Shown: one piece after another, positions 1-11,665 of the stretch
Numbering within the stretch: position 1 is the first letter of the stretch
Layout of the letters: every line of letters begins with the position of its first letter
Source of the DNA: Platanthera guangdongensis
Taxonomy: Eukaryota > Streptophyta > Magnoliopsida > Asparagales > Orchidaceae
Length of the DNA: 64,000 nt
Direction of reading: 5' to 3'
Assembly (NCBI GenBank): GCA_039583875.1
Contig: CM077165.1
Coordinates: 76,372,757 to 76,436,756 of the forward strand
Program-made: the position numbers and the translations under genes
Notes under the pieces: generated by a model
What the model was told of the DNA's origin: nothing
Seen by the model: the letters and a program-made list of their open reading frames with translations, nothing else
Database searches by the model: none

Positions 1-2
1 AC

Positions 3-512
3 AGGGGAAGTCAAAGAGATCTTCAAGTTTATTCTAAAGGGCATTCCAGGCAGCACCCATACTCCAGGGGAGGACATGCTTCATCTGATACTACTTCTGG
101 TCCATTCCCCTTTAAGCTCAAAGAGACAGTGTCTGCTAGGCCTCCTCAAGACACTTCTTCCAACAGGTATGAGACACCTGTACCATTTGAGGACCCTGAA
201 AAGAACCCAGCCTCTTGGACTGCTAGAATGAAAGAAATGGCTGCATTAGACCAGATAAAGAAAGCCAGAGAGCAAGGCTTAGACACTTCTAATATTTCTA
301 TCATGTCAGAGCAAAGACAAAAGGAGTTAGAAAGATATGCCTCCAGCAAGTTCTTTGATGTAGAAAGATATATGGAATTGCATCCTGCTGCTGTGGTTCC
401 CAGGGCTACTATGCAAATTTATTTGGGTGCAGCAGATGACACCAGATCCAAACAAGAAGCCCTGAATCCTAACAGAGAAATCAAAATGGTTAAAGGTAAA
501 GAGAAGAAGTAA
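3..512 (+). CDS. C-terminal end of the Sirevirus third ORF (partial)
   Basis: An open frame enters from the left edge and ends at TAA 510-512. It covers the last ~170 residues of the same protein as SirA-1 ORF3 (23615-26712). The conserved C-terminal block begins SARPPQD and ends KGKEKK, with a charged helical stretch (WTARMKEMAALDQIKKARE) in between. No stop interrupts it, unlike most coding sequence here. This ORF follows pol in Sireviruses and has been called env-like. I see no membrane segment in this part, so the env label is not supported by it. Function unknown. Confidence 0.8.
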   Translation, partial: RGSQRDLQVYSKGHSRQHPYSRGGHASSDTTSGPFPFKLKETVSARPPQDTSSNRYETPVPFEDPEKNPASWTARMKEMAALDQIKKAREQGLDTSNISIMSEQRQKELERYASSKFFDVERYMELHPAAVVPRATMQIYLGAADDTRSKQEALNPNREIKMVKGKEKK

Positions 513-691
513 TTCTGTAAGGTGACAATCTTTGGTTTTTCTGAACTGCTATCTGGATGTCATATTTATATATATCTCTGTGATGTTTCTACAATGTCTG
601 TATGTTGTTTTTATGCTTTTCTGATTGTATGTTGTTATTTGAATTTTTCCAAAATCTGTAAATAGTAATCCTAACCCAAATAGGGGGAGAT
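513..691 (+). other. 3' untranslated stretch and polypurine tract of SirA-2
   Basis: AT-rich sequence without a gene, ending in the purine tract AAATAGGGGGAGAT (678-691) that abuts the LTR. The tract primes plus-strand DNA synthesis in LTR retrotransposons. The same tract precedes the 3' LTR of SirA-1 and SirC. Confidence 0.85.
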
Positions 692-2214
692 TGTTGGAAC
701 ACCCTATTACTAATTTGGGTCAGGATCACTATGTCTCTAGGAATATGTGCTTGACCTTCTGTATAGCTTAATAGGTCAATTAGAATTGAGTCTAAGGGTT
801 AGAAGTCTAGGATTGGAAGCTGCCCTGAAGACCAAGTTTTTCTGACTGGAGACCAAGTCTGATCGTCGAGCTCAGCACGACGATTCGTCGAACTCAGATC
901 GACGATCGTCAAGCTCAACTTCGACAGATCGTCGAGCTCCACTCGACGATCGCTGAGCTCAACTTCATAATATCGTCGAACTCCATTCGACGATCGGTGA
1001 GCTCAGTTCGATGATCTTGACTCTGCTTTGGATCCTTATCTCTGAGCTCAGTTCGACGATCTTTGAGCTCAGATCGACGATTATTTTGTTGCTTGAATTT
1101 TCCAGTTTGCTGAGCTCAGCTCGACGATAGCAGAGCTCAGTTCGACGTTTTCAGTTATCTTCCAGAATTCAAATTCAAATCAGTTAGAAGTTATTCTGCA
1201 TTTAATTCAGAAGATCTGCTAGTCGTTTTCATTTACTTCTGGACCAAGTTTCAAGGGATTTTTCAAGGAATAATTCAGTGGACTTTCCTTCAGAAGAAAT
1301 TATGCAATTAAGGCTGTAATCAATGCAGACCAACTACTATCTTTGACAGAGTGATATTCTATTCTGGCACAGAGAATAAAAGACAGAATGTTTTTGAATC
1401 AACATAGATGATATACAGAGATTAACAAGAAGAGGACACACAATACAGAATACAGAGACTCTCTCAAAAACTTCTGTCAAAAAGATTCTGAAGAACACTC
1501 ATCAAAGAGATCAAGTTTTCAAAAATCATCAGATCTCTTCAGCTTTCAAAGTGTTCAAGGCCAACATCATCTCAAGATTCCAGACACTCAACATTTCAGC
1601 TTGCTGAAATCATCTATTGCTGGAGATCTATCTTTGAAGGCCTATCACCCTCAAGCAAAGCTTTTCTTCCTGAAGATTTCAAGGATTCAGGGGGAGCTTT
1701 GACATCAATCCACTTAGTCTTCTCAGTTGATTGAGAAAGAGAAGACTGTCATCACTCTCTCACCCCCACTCTGTAAAGGGTTTCTCAAACTCCCTTCAAA
1801 AGTTTGAATCTGGTTTTTGAGCACCTTGTCAAAAGCTCATTGGTGGCAAGACACGTGATCAAAAAATCTGCCTTGGTTTTTGAGCACCTTATCAAAAGCT
1901 CATTGGTGCCCAGGACACCTGATCAACTCATCCTGCAGTGGATTCCTACCTTGGGTGGTAGAAGAGTGGATGTACCCAAGTTTGGGGAACCACTATATTT
2001 CCTTGTGTCATCTGGCTCTGCTTGCTTACTTTTTGTTTCTGGCCTTGATTTGTCTGTGATTAGTTTTTGCATAGCTTAGTTCTGTGATTAGATTTATATT
2101 TGCTTCCCTGCTCACACTTATTACAACAATTGTTGTAAAAGTTTTTAAAAGTACTAAAACACCATATACTCTATTCACCCCCTCTAGAGTATATCAGATC
2201 TAGTTGCACTTTCA
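692..2214 (+). repeat. 3' LTR of SirA-2 (1523 bp)
   Basis: It starts TGTTGGAACACC and ends GCACTTTCA, with the TG...CA ends of LTRs. It aligns along its length with the SirA-1 LTRs (16254-17749, 26880-28373). The U3 part holds the palindrome array (862-1150). The distal part carries GTGGATGTACCCA, GGGGAACCACTATA and, near the end, CTCTAGAGTATATCAGATCTA. Short ORFs inside it are not genes. Confidence 0.92.
862..1150 (+). repeat. Palindrome array in the SirA-2 LTR
   Basis: Roughly eight to ten variants of an inverted repeat, TCGTCGA and TCGACGA arms around a spacer such as GCTCAG or ACTCCAT. Spacing is irregular. The same motif occurs at other fixed places in SirA and SirB elements. Confidence 0.85.
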
Positions 2215-3834
2215 CAAGTGATTAGAGACATATCAGTGGGTGTGCAGACAAGGCATCAACTTTGCCAGGACATGATGCATGCCTGCTTCATATCTCAAAC
2301 TGAGCCCCAATCCATAAAAGATGTTGAGCCAGATCCACACTGGATTATAGCAATGCAAGAGGAGCTCAACCAATTTGAGAGATGTAGAGTTTGACATTTA
2401 GTTCCAAGATCCAAAGACTACCCAGTCATTGGAACTAAATGGGTATTTAGAAACAAACTAGATGCTCAAGGTCTTATCATCAGAAATAAGGCAAGGCTAG
2501 TAGCACAAGGCTATAGATAAGATGAAGGCATTGATTATGATCAGACATTTGACCCTGTTTTAAGGATTGATGCTATTAGAATATTCCTACCTTATGCAGC
2601 CTATAAGAAGTTCGCAGTATACTAAATGGATGTCAAGAGTGCATTCCCTAATGGTGAACTTAAAGAAGAGGTTTATGTGGAACAACCACCAGGTTTTATC
2701 TCTCCATCGCATCCCTCTTATGTGTTTAAATTGCATAAGGCTCTCTATGGTCTAAAGCAAACTCCAAGAGCTTGGTCTGAAACCTTAGCTAGCTTTCTCT
2801 TAGAGCATAACTTTTCTAGAGGCATTGTAGATAGGACTTTGTTCATAAAATATCATCATGATAAAATTTTTTTAGTACAAATATATATAGATGACATTAT
2901 CTTTGGTTCTACTGATTCCAAACTATGTAAAATATTTTCTGACCTTATGCATTCCAAGTTTGAAATGAGTAGCATGGGTGAACTCTCCTACTTCGTTGGT
3001 CTCCAAGTGAAGCAGTCACCTGATGGCATCTTCTTATCCCAATCCAAATATGCTAAGGAGCTAATAAAAAGGTTCGGGATGGCAGATGCCTCAGCTAAAA
3101 GAACACCTATGGCTGCTAATTCTATGATTGACTCTGATGAACATGGGAAACCTGTTGATCAGAAACAATATAGGCCATTATTGGATACTTGTTATATCTC
3201 ACATTAAGTAGACCAGACATCATGTTTGCTATATGTCTTTGTGCTAGGTTCTAGGTGAACCCTAAATAATCTCACCTTATTTTCCTAAAAAGAATTTTGA
3301 GATATATAAATAGTTTCCCATATTTAGGACTCTGGTATCCAACTGAGTCAGGATTTGAGTTGACTGGATACTCAGATGCTGACTTTTCTAGATGTAGAGT
3401 GTACAGAAAGATCACATCAGGGACATGTAAGTTCCTTGGTGATAGGCTAGTGTCCTGGTTTTGCAAGAAGCAAACCTTTGTGTCTACCTCAACAGCAGAA
3501 GCTGAGTACATAGCAACTGACAGTTGTTGTTCACAAATGATGTGGATTAAGAACCAACTCCTAGATTATGGTTTCAACTTAAATAATTCAACTCTACTTT
3601 ATGATAATACTAGTGTAATTTCCATTGTACAGTAACCAGTGCATCATAGTAGAACTAAGCATATAGATGTAAGGCATCATTTTATTAGATTATGTAAACA
3701 AAAATAAAATTAATCTTACATTTGTCTCTAATGATTTACAAAAGGCAGACATCTTCACCAAATCTTTGGATTAAAAGAAACATCTGTTCTTTCTGAATCA
3801 GCTAGGTATGATATATGCAGAAGCATTAATTTAA
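2215..3834 (+). pseudogene. SirB-1 pol remnant: reverse transcriptase and RNase H
   Basis: Degraded copia pol from the start of the reverse transcriptase to the pol end. Visible motifs: [11 protein letters not shown] (near 2440), MDVKSAF (2626), [12 protein letters not shown] (near 2740), the catalytic block [11 protein letters not shown] (near 2885), and RNase H motifs YSDADFS and STAEAEYIA (near 3370-3510). In-frame stops occur at 2392, 2518 and 2623, and the frame breaks again after 3200 and 3635. The catalytic Tyr-Val-Asp-Asp box has Ile in place of Val. Cannot be functional. The upstream part (gag, protease, integrase) lies outside the window. Confidence 0.9.
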
Positions 3835-3846
3835 CTTTCTGTTTGA

Positions 3847-4092
3847 GGTCGAAGAATTTGTCACAATTCGTCGAACGAAGATCGACGAACTGAGAAAGGT
3901 TCTTGAGAAAATATTTCGACCAGAGATCGATAAAATCTTTGTGTGAAGTCTTATTCATCAAACAAAGATCGATGATACTACTTCAAAAAATTTTTCGTCT
4001 ACCTGAGAATGACGAAAACTTTTCCATTCTTCAGACTGATATTGACAAACTCTTTTGTCAATAAAATACTTCGTCGAACTCAGATCGAAGAA
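3847..4092 (+). repeat. Palindrome array between pol and ORF3 in SirB-1
   Basis: Several degenerate copies of TTCGTCGAAC...GATCGACGAA in the gap between the pol remnant and the third ORF. It occupies the same position as the SirA-1 array at 23203-23470. No gene is seen in 3835-4225. Confidence 0.75.
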
Positions 4093-4202
4093 TTTTATTC
4101 ATTTCGCAGGATGGAGTCTGCCGCTACATATTCTGAAAACCATATAACTAGGTTTTCTTCGATCCCCATCCCGCGCTTTCTGTTCCCTTTGCACTTGATC
4201 TG

Positions 4203-4219
4203 TGTTTTCATTTTTTTAG
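4203..4219 (+). promoter_or_regulatory. Possible 3' splice site before SirB-1 ORF3
   Basis: A pyrimidine-rich run ending TTTTTTTAG lies 6 bases before the ATG at 4226. SirA-1 has a similar site 6 bases before its ORF3 ATG (23586-23608). This fits expression of ORF3 from a spliced RNA. Inference only. Confidence 0.4.
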
Positions 4220-4225
4220 GAAACA

Positions 4226-7023
4226 ATGATAATTCCAGCGAGTTCTCTTTCCAGAATGAAATTTGACACAAGATTTGATATCAACTTTGAATCCTTTCAA
4301 CACTCTGATCAGATATTCACCGACATACTGCAGTTGTTTGAGGAACAACAGTTGGAGAAATTCAAGACTACCAGGATAAAGATAGTCGCAACTGAGATTA
4401 TAGAATGGTTGTTTACCTCTACTACTCTAGATGCCGACTCAATGACATGCACAATCCCTATCAATCAGGTTTCTCTTACTCCCGCAGTTCTAACAGAAGT
4501 TTTTGGTTTAGTTAATGGCGATGAAGATACTGAGATTGATAGTGCTGACTTTGATGATATGTTAAATAAAATGGGTCATACTGGAGAGAAGCCTAATAAA
4601 TTGTTAAAGAAAACCTATCTTCTGAATATAGATTTTTAGCCGATGATGTGGGAAAAGTCTTGCTAGGCAAGCATACTTCCCATGACTACATTACTAGGCA
4701 AGAGTTTCTGGTAATGTGTGCTGTAGTGAATAAGAAAGCAGTGAATTGGGCAAGGATTTTGTTTGATTTGATAAGAAAGAAGAATAGTAACAAGGAAGTT
4801 TGTTTTGGAAGAATTCTTGGAATTTTCTTTCAGGAAAAAGCATCTGAATCCCTTGTCTCTCAGACCATATTCATAAATGCATCCAAAAGGCTAACTTGTG
4901 CCTTGTTTTGAAGATGGGAGAGGAACATCTCTAAGCCATCTAAGGCTTCAACCTCTTCCAGAACATCTGAGGATACAAGAGCTGTTACAGCTAATCCCCT
5001 ACCTCTAGAAGATATCATTCCCTCCATCCAGATTCCCTCTCCTCCATCCCAACAACAACCCATTCCTCCACAAGTTCAAATTCCTACATCTACTCCCCAC
5101 CAATAACCATTCACATCACAAATTAATGCTCCAACACCACCTGTCTCTCCAGTGCGTAACCCAACACCAATTCAATCTCCAGAGAACAACTCACCCCCTT
5201 CATCCCCTTTACCATAACACCTTGTTGGCATACTACTCACCAACCTTCCATCCATTCCATCTTTTGATCTTTTATCAACATCCCCCATCCACACACCATC
5301 ATCCATAGATGAACCAATGACTGACACCACACCTTTCCCTTCATCCTCTTCCATCCATCCATCTGTATCCACTTAAATACCCTCTGAGTTTGTACAATTG
5401 GATTCCCCTTCCATCTTAACTCTATTACAGCTCATCACTCCTCTCCTCAGAAATCTCATAGTAGAGGCTATTCAACCTCTTGCTAATTCCATTTCCTCTC
5501 TCTGTGCTTTCATTGCTGTTGCACCCACTATCCCTTCTTCTTCTGGGGGCCTGGCTTCAGGACCCTCTGAAACCAGGCAGGGGGAGATATCCAATGAAGA
5601 AGTTCTAGTGCTCTCTCCTTCAGTAGTAGATGTAATAATAGATGTACAGTTAGATATAGTAGCAGATGCAGATGTATATATGAATACAGAAGTTGAGGAA
5701 GTTGAGATTGATATGAGTTGTACAGATGAGCCAACAGATTTTCCATAAATTTTGACTGTTGTTGAATTCTTTATCAATTCTGCAGTAGATTTATTCAGTT
5801 TATTGAATTCATTTGATTCTGCTTATATAAATTGCTTACTAGAATTTTGTCTAGAGAATTCTATGGCTACAGTTTGCTATACTCCTCCCATAAGCCCTGA
5901 GGTTGTAAAGCAACTAAAGGCAACTTTTGCAATCATTGAGCCTCTCACAGAATCAGCACCCAAGCCTGTCTCCCCTCCTACTTACAAAATGGATGAAAGT
6001 CCTATACCAAACCTAGATGTCATCATACTTACAAATATAGAGGAATAGAATCAAACAGTTACTGAAAGTATTGTAGAGATAGAACTTCCAGTTCAACCTT
6101 AAGCTGAAAAGCAAATCTCTAAGGAAATTCTGAAAGAGATTGATGATATGTTTGATAATCCTCCTGAATCCTCTGAAGACAATGATGATGATGACTCTGA
6201 AGATTCTGATGATCCTAAAGCTAAGATGAAGATAGTTAAGAAAAGGAAAGTTGTTCCCATGGCTGTTCCAAAGCCCAATCCAACTCATGACACACCTTAC
6301 TACATTTTAATTTGCAAAATATTACACCTTACCCTGGGATGCCACAACGGATGTGGTTATCTAAGAATTAGCAGAAAGAAAGGAAGAAGAGAAGAAGGTA
6401 CAGGTCTCCTCCCAAGCACTTCAAGAAAGACCATCCTCCTCCTCCTCCATCAGCTGGGGCATCTAGAAGTGTCACTCATAGATCAGCTACAGTCACTAAG
6501 ACTTATCAAAGACACTCCAAGCCTAGTTTTTAAGGCAGTAGTAATCAACAACAACAATCTTCAAAGAGCGACCCTCCTCCAGCTTTAGAAAAAAAATACT
6601 CTAGTCTCTCGTGATGATTCAAAGAAGGACACCAGACCCAAAAGGCCAGTATCCCCTCCAATTCTTTTTGTAGATCCTGAATAGGAACCTACTGCTAAAA
6701 TGACCAGATTTCAAGAATTAGTTGGACTTTCTCTAATCAATAAAGCAAAAGCAGAAGGCAAGGACCCATCTCAGTACTCCAACATGTCCTCATATAGAAA
6801 CGAAGAGCTCAAAAGGTACAATAATGAAAACAAATGTTTTAATGTAGATGTCTATATGAGTGCCCATCCTGAAGTTGTAGTACCAAGGGCTACTTTTTGC
6901 GATATTACTGGAGCATCTGACGTGACCATTTCTAAGAGAGAAGCCGCAAACCCCAACAGAGAAATCATTTTCAGACAACCATCTGACAAAGCTAAGAAAG
7001 AGAAGTCCAGGAAACTCAAATAA
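4226..7023 (+). pseudogene. SirB-1 third ORF, broken
   Basis: Homologous to SirA-1 ORF3. The ATG at 4226 follows the putative splice site. The N-terminal domain is spread over two open stretches (4226-4639, 4648-4911), with shared landmarks LTPAVLTEVFGL, MGHTGEKPNKLLKK, GKVLLGKHTSHD, RILGIFF and NASKRLTCALF. A frameshift near 4640 and a TGA at 4909 break it. The middle (4912-6690) is Pro/Ser/Thr-rich and then acidic, with several breaks. The C-terminal block (6700-7023) has NPNREI and a basic tail. The N-terminal layout resembles the plant transposon protein domain (Pfam PF20167 type), which I infer from memory of its pattern. Function unknown. Confidence 0.78.
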
Positions 7024-7185
7024 CTATTTGTTTAGTTTAGTTTCTGAATTATTTTGTGTTTAATCATAAAGCACCTATTGTACATATATCTGCTAGATCT
7101 TTATTTTCTGCCAGATATCTTTTATTTTGCATTATGAGTGTTTTCTTTTGTTTGTATTAGTCACTTCACCCAAATAGGGGTAGTT
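7024..7185 (+). other. 3' untranslated stretch and polypurine tract of SirB-1
   Basis: AT-rich, no gene. It ends in AAATAGGGGTAGTT (7172-7185) directly before the LTR. The tract differs from the SirA/SirC version by a T inside the purine run. Confidence 0.75.
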
Positions 7186-7723
7186 TGTTGGATCCCTAGT
7201 TTGAATTTGGACTAGGTTCACCAATTAGGATGTTTGACCAACTTTTATGGCTACGGTAAAGTTTGTTATTCCTAGAGTTTAGGCTAGTCATTAGTATCTC
7301 TTTTCATGGACCAGCATGCAGAGGACTTCAGTAGACTCAAGACTTAGAAGAATTCAGAATTCAGATTTTCAGTTCAAAGCTCTTCGAACTCAGCTCGACG
7401 ATCGTCGATCGCAGATTGACGAACTCAGAAATCTTTCTCTGGGTTGAGTTCGACGATATTCGAGCTCAGGTCGATGATTTCTTCCTCAAGACAGATTCTC
7501 TACTCGACAAACTTGGATCGCATAATTGCCAAAATATTTCCCATTTCTAGTTCACTGAGCTCTGGTCGACGAACAGGATTTCTCAGCTCGATGAACTTCG
7601 AAATCCAGTCGACGAACTCTACCCAGAGGTCGACGATTTCTATCCCGTGTCAGATTGATAAATTTTCCTTATTTCAATCCCCAATTTATTATATTATTTA
7701 GCAGTAATTCTCTAAGTAATTAA
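7186..7723 (+). repeat. SirB-1 3' LTR, segment 1
   Basis: Starts TGTTGGATCC, as does the SirB-2 LTR at 50588. It stops at CTAAGTAATTAA where SirC is inserted. The matching SirB-2 LTR reads through at CTAAGTAATTAATTC. A palindrome array lies at 7381-7637. Confidence 0.9.
7381..7637 (+). repeat. Palindrome array in the SirB-1 LTR
   Basis: Repeated TCGACGA / TTCGTCGA arms in U3, such as GCTCGACGATCGTCGATCGC near 7393. More degenerate than in SirA. Confidence 0.75.
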
Positions 7724-8061
7724 TGTTCGGTATTGTATCCACAACGTACCTGATTTGAAGAAGCCCATGAACAAGCTAAGGTAAATAGACAATGTATTTG
7801 ATAAAATATTTCAAGTTGTGCTTGCAGTTATTCCATGCTAAGTGCACACCAATGTCAGGGTGCAGTAGGTCAATATACACGGGTCTGCACGACGTAATCC
7901 CTCATTGAGCAGATCAGTGTGTTGGCCTACGTGTACTCTCTCTATTGGAGTGTACCTATTTTCAAGTACAGGGCTGTGATATTGCAAGAGCAGACAAGGA
8001 GCAAGGATGGGTCAAAGAGCAGTCCATGGGCGGAGAGTCAAAAAATCGTGTAAGTGTTAAT

Positions 8062-8290
8062 CGACGAGAATCACCAAGTGATTCTCGCCGATTCGGTGAG
8101 AATCATCAAGTGATTCTCGCCGAATCGTCGAGAATCACTAGTTGATTCTCGTCGTCTCCTTCCGGTGAAAATAGTGCGTGCAACTAAGTCAACTTCGACG
8201 AGAATCATCTTTGATTCTCGCCGAATCGTCGAGAATCACCTTTGATTCTCGACGATTCGACGAGACTTACCTTCGATTCTCGCCGATTTT
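8062..8290 (+). repeat. SirC LTR palindrome array, six units
   Basis: Units of about 32 bp with the inverted arms GAGAATCA and TGATTCTC around a 3-5 base spacer, joined by linkers of the type GCCGATTCG. I count six units, in two groups of three. The 3' LTR has eight. Confidence 0.9.
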
Positions 8291-8407
8291 GACTTGGGCG
8301 AATTCTGGATCCCGCTGGACCGGACTCTGCCGCTGGCGCTGTTTTGAACCGGGGTTAGGGTTTCTTCAGGTGGGACCCATAATGGTTATAATGGTGTATT
8401 TCCACCG

Positions 8408-8415
8408 TATAAATA
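8408..8415 (+). promoter_or_regulatory. TATA-like boxes in the SirC 5' LTR
   Basis: TATAAATA at 8408-8415, and again at 9139-9146 inside the block GAAACACTATAAATAG. The first follows the palindrome array and looks like the U3 promoter. The second is only ~130 bp from the LTR end. The sequence does not decide which is used. The first is repeated in the 3' LTR at 15890-15897. Confidence 0.55.
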
Positions 8416-9279
8416 TATGCATATTTTGAACAGAAAGGAGACACAGAAAAATCTACGAAGCAGAGCCGCCGACGTGACCTAGATCGCGATACCTCCGCCG
8501 CCGCCGTCGCCGCTCGTGCTAGTTGGTCGCTGCCTTTGATCGAGATTCTTCCAGATCTCCCGGCGACAGAAGCCTAGCCAAGCATAGCGTCTCACGCGTC
8601 TAACCAGAGATCCCTTGTCTCTTGATTTGTTGATCGGGAAAACTTTTCCCATCCGAATCGATCGAGACGATCGATCCTAGTGTGACCGTTGGAAGACCTT
8701 GCTAGCTTTGCTACAAAGTCTGAATCTCCAAAGTACAGCAGCCGCACACCGTTGTCGCCGCCTATCCCGAGAACCAAGCCGCCGCACTTCTTGCCGCCAT
8801 CGGTTTCGGGGAGATTCTCTCCAAGTGAGATCTAGGGTTGTGGACTCTTCGTGACTTCTAAAACACGTCATCAAACGAAGAGGGACACCTTAGTCTCCAG
8901 AAGTAGTTTATATCTCTTGTAAATTCTAGTTTTATTTTTGTTGTAAAGGAACGTTGTTTCCTAGCTGTAAGGGTTGAGTGCAACCCGAGTTGTGGGAGTG
9001 TTGACTCCTACGTGTGGAAGGGTTCCTTCCGATAGTGCAAGGATTGGATTTCAATCCTGTTGGTGAAGAGACCGAGTCATCCCTTGTTGGGAGATAGGTC
9101 GAAGGGGGAAAGTGGATGTACCCAAATCGGGGAAACACTATAAATAGCTTGTGTACTCTGTTTGCTGTGCTGTTTTATTTTCGTGTGTAGGTACAATTTT
9201 AATTCCGCAAAAACACTGCACGTCACCTATTCCCCCCCCCCCATAGGTGAAGGTAGTTGACACTAGGTGGACTTTCAAG

Positions 9280-9291
9280 TGGTATCAAAGC
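9280..9291 (+). other. Primer binding site of SirC (initiator Met tRNA type)
   Basis: TGGTATCAAAGC begins 2 bases after the LTR end. It matches the plant initiator Met-tRNA primer site (TGGTATCAGAGC) except for one base. Confidence 0.9.
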
Positions 9292-9352
9292 GAGGTTACT
9301 CATCAAAAAGGTTAACACCTTGAGTTGAATCCTGCCGCTAGTGTCAAGAAGA

Positions 9353-11658
9353 ATGCAAACATCTACTATGGACGGGCTCAAGTTCACAGGCAAGATCCCA
9401 GTGTGCACCAGGCTCAACTTTCCTATCTAGAAGGAAAGGATCAGGTTCTACATGGAAGCAGTTGATCCTCGACTCTTCATGATCGTGGAGGAGGGACCTT
9501 ATGTCCCTACTAAGGTCTCCACCATAGATCCTACCAAGAAAGTGCCAAAGAAAATTTCTGAAATGGACAAGGACGAGATGGTGCTGCTGGGACTTGACAA
9601 GAAGGCGCAGAACATTCTGGTCAGCGCAGTCGATGACTCAATGATGCAGAACTTCTGCAATTGCAGGACAGCAAAGGAGATCTGGCACTGCCTGATTATC
9701 CTAATGGAGGGCACTGATGAAGTGAGGGATGATCGGAGATCCCTTCTGAACCAGAAATATGAGGCCTTCAGACAAGGGCCTAAGGAAGAGATCGGAGTCA
9801 CCTTCGAGAACTTCCTCAAGATTGTCAATGCCCTCAAAGGATATGGAAGAGTGTTCACTGATGGTGAACTTAATGATAAATTCCTTAGGTCCCTTACTAA
9901 GGAATGGGACACAAAGATCTGCGCCATCCGAGAGTTTGGCAGACTAGCTGAAACAGACCCGCAAATTCTGTTTGGGAAGCTGATGTCCTATGAGCTTCAA
10001 CTGAACACCAGGACAGCAGAAGAAGAAGCAGAGAAGGCTGCAGCCAAAGAAAAGACTGTGGCTCTAAAAGCCATTCACTCCAGAAAAGGCAAGGGTGCGG
10101 TTTCATACCGTGCCAGGAAAAAGGATGAGGAGGAGGACTCCGAGCCATGCTCCTCCAGCTCAGAGCTGTCTGAGGAGGATTTCTCCCTCATCACCCGAGA
10201 ATTCAAGAAGTTCCTCAAGATGAGGAATCAAAGAAAGAAAGACGGCTCCTCCTCCAGGAATCAGAAGAAAAATTATTCTTCTGACAGGTATGCTTCTAAA
10301 CCGAACAAACATCGCTCCTCTAATATTATTTGTTTTGGATGCAATAAGCCAGGACACGTTGTGGCCGACTGCTACCAAGGCAAGAGAGAGAAATGGAAAG
10401 GAGAGGAGCACAAATCCTCTAGAGATAAGAAGAAAGAGCGGAGCTACATTGCCAAAAGGCCAAAGACACTGAGTGAGTCTGATTCCTCAGACTCCAGTGA
10501 TGATGAGGAAGCCTACTTCGGGCTGGTGGGTCGCTCCGACTCAGAAGGAGAATGTCCCCCGTTTACTGGGAAGGTAAAAGCTCACACCCCTCTCTCCGAC
10601 TCTGAATCTGATCCTGAGTCTCAGGATGATGACCCTGAGGATAGCCTTTCGGCCCGTGAAGCGGAGCTCCTCGAGAAGTATGAGCTTCTGCTCAACACTT
10701 TCGAGGAGTGCCGTAAGAGATTGAAGGCTGAGAAAAAGGTAGTGAAATTCCTTAAGGGAGAGAGTGTCTCCCTAAGGGAAGAAATCACAAGTTTGATTTC
10801 TCTCCGACAGGAGCACCTTGACCTGACTTCAAAGCATTCAGAGTCTCTTAAGCTCCTTGATCTTAAGCAGGAGGAAGTCGACAAGTTGGAAGAATAGCTT
10901 GCGGCAGAAAGGAAGATCGTCAAGAGCTTCTCTATGCCAAAACAGTTCTTCCAGTAGTTGATACCTTCTCTACTCAGGCCAAAGGAGCTGACTTGGGGCA
11001 TGTAGGGGTATCTGGTTCCTCATCCAGGAGAAACAGGAACCAGAGGAAGAATAAGGCCGCCAAGAAGGCCTCTGCTACTGAAAAGGGAAAGGCTCCATTC
11101 AGTCCAGTTGCGTTCAGAAAGCCTAGCTTTCCTTGCAACCAACATGACTTTGAATCAACCTTTGGTCATCATTTCCGGCCCTCGGTTGCAAAGCCAAAGA
11201 GCCGATATGATGGTTGGACCTTTCCCCGGAACTTCGGTGAGAGTGCCTTCAAGGCACCTTATGAGGAAATCCACATGGGAAATTATGGTCAATTCTCTAG
11301 CGGCCATAATGGAAAGCAGGCTCCAAGAGTCAAGCCTGTTATACTGACGAAACAGAAGGTAAAGAAGTCATGTGACTGCAATCACTATGAGGCCTCCACC
11401 TCCAGATCCAAGGCCCCGGCTATACCCGCCATTCCCAGGGTAAGGCAGGAGCCTAGGAAGAGGTACAACAGATTTGACTGTTGGTGTTGTGGCAAAGTCG
11501 GTCACTTTGCCGTGGATTGTTGGTTTAATCCGAGGTATAACGAGACTCCCTATGTTAGCACTGCGAGGCCGACCACTCGTAAGGTTAACCAACCGAGGGG
11601 GAGTATGCTAACCAGGAATCTAGGACCCAAGTTCGATTGGGTTCCTAAGGGAAATTAA
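9353..11658 (+). pseudogene. SirC gag
   Basis: Capsid protein of a Sirevirus, unusually long (about 770 codons). The ATG at 9353 is the first in frame and gives the expected MDGLKFTG-like start. A UBN2/Retrotran_gag_2-type capsid region runs to ~10080. The first CCHC knuckle (CFGCNKPGHVVADC, near 10331) is followed by a Ser/Asp/Glu-rich stretch and a coiled-coil-like segment (10640-10890). A second knuckle (CWCCGKVGHFAVDC) is near 11480. Breaks: TAG at 9428 and 10895, and a frameshift near 10905. The frame ends at TAA 11656, just before pol. Confidence 0.9.
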
Positions 11659-11665
11659 TTTTGTT

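Larger units (their letters stand above)
1..2214 (+). mobile_element. SirA-2: 3' end of a Sirevirus (Ty1/copia) element
   Basis: This is the 3' part of a second SirA element, cut by the left edge of the window. It holds the end of the third ORF, a polypurine tract and a complete 3' LTR. The layout and sequence match the 3' end of the full-length SirA-1 (26196-28373). It is inserted in the pol gene of SirB-1: the SirB sequence resumes at 2215 with CAAGTGATTAG, matching the intact pol of SirB-2 near 55915. The expected 5-bp duplication would be CAAGT (2215-2219), but the left copy lies outside the window. Confidence 0.9.
7724..9277 (+). repeat. 5' LTR of SirC (1554 bp)
   Basis: TGTTCGGTATTG to GGACTTTCA. 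It carries its own palindrome array (8062-8290), two TATA-like boxes (8408, 9139), and the distal block GTGGATGTACCCA...GGGG shared with SirA and SirB. An 11-base C run lies at 9232-9242. It is 64 bp shorter than the rejoined 3' LTR, and the difference is in the array. Confidence 0.93.

Noticed and set aside
1804..2079. ORF of 91 codons
   Set aside because: Lies in the SirA LTR; the same stretch recurs at 17272-17493 and 27897-28103 with other endings. Not a gene.
8062..8290. CRISPR-like array of palindromic repeats
   Set aside because: Units lack unique spacers, are inside an LTR of a plant retrotransposon, and cas genes are absent.
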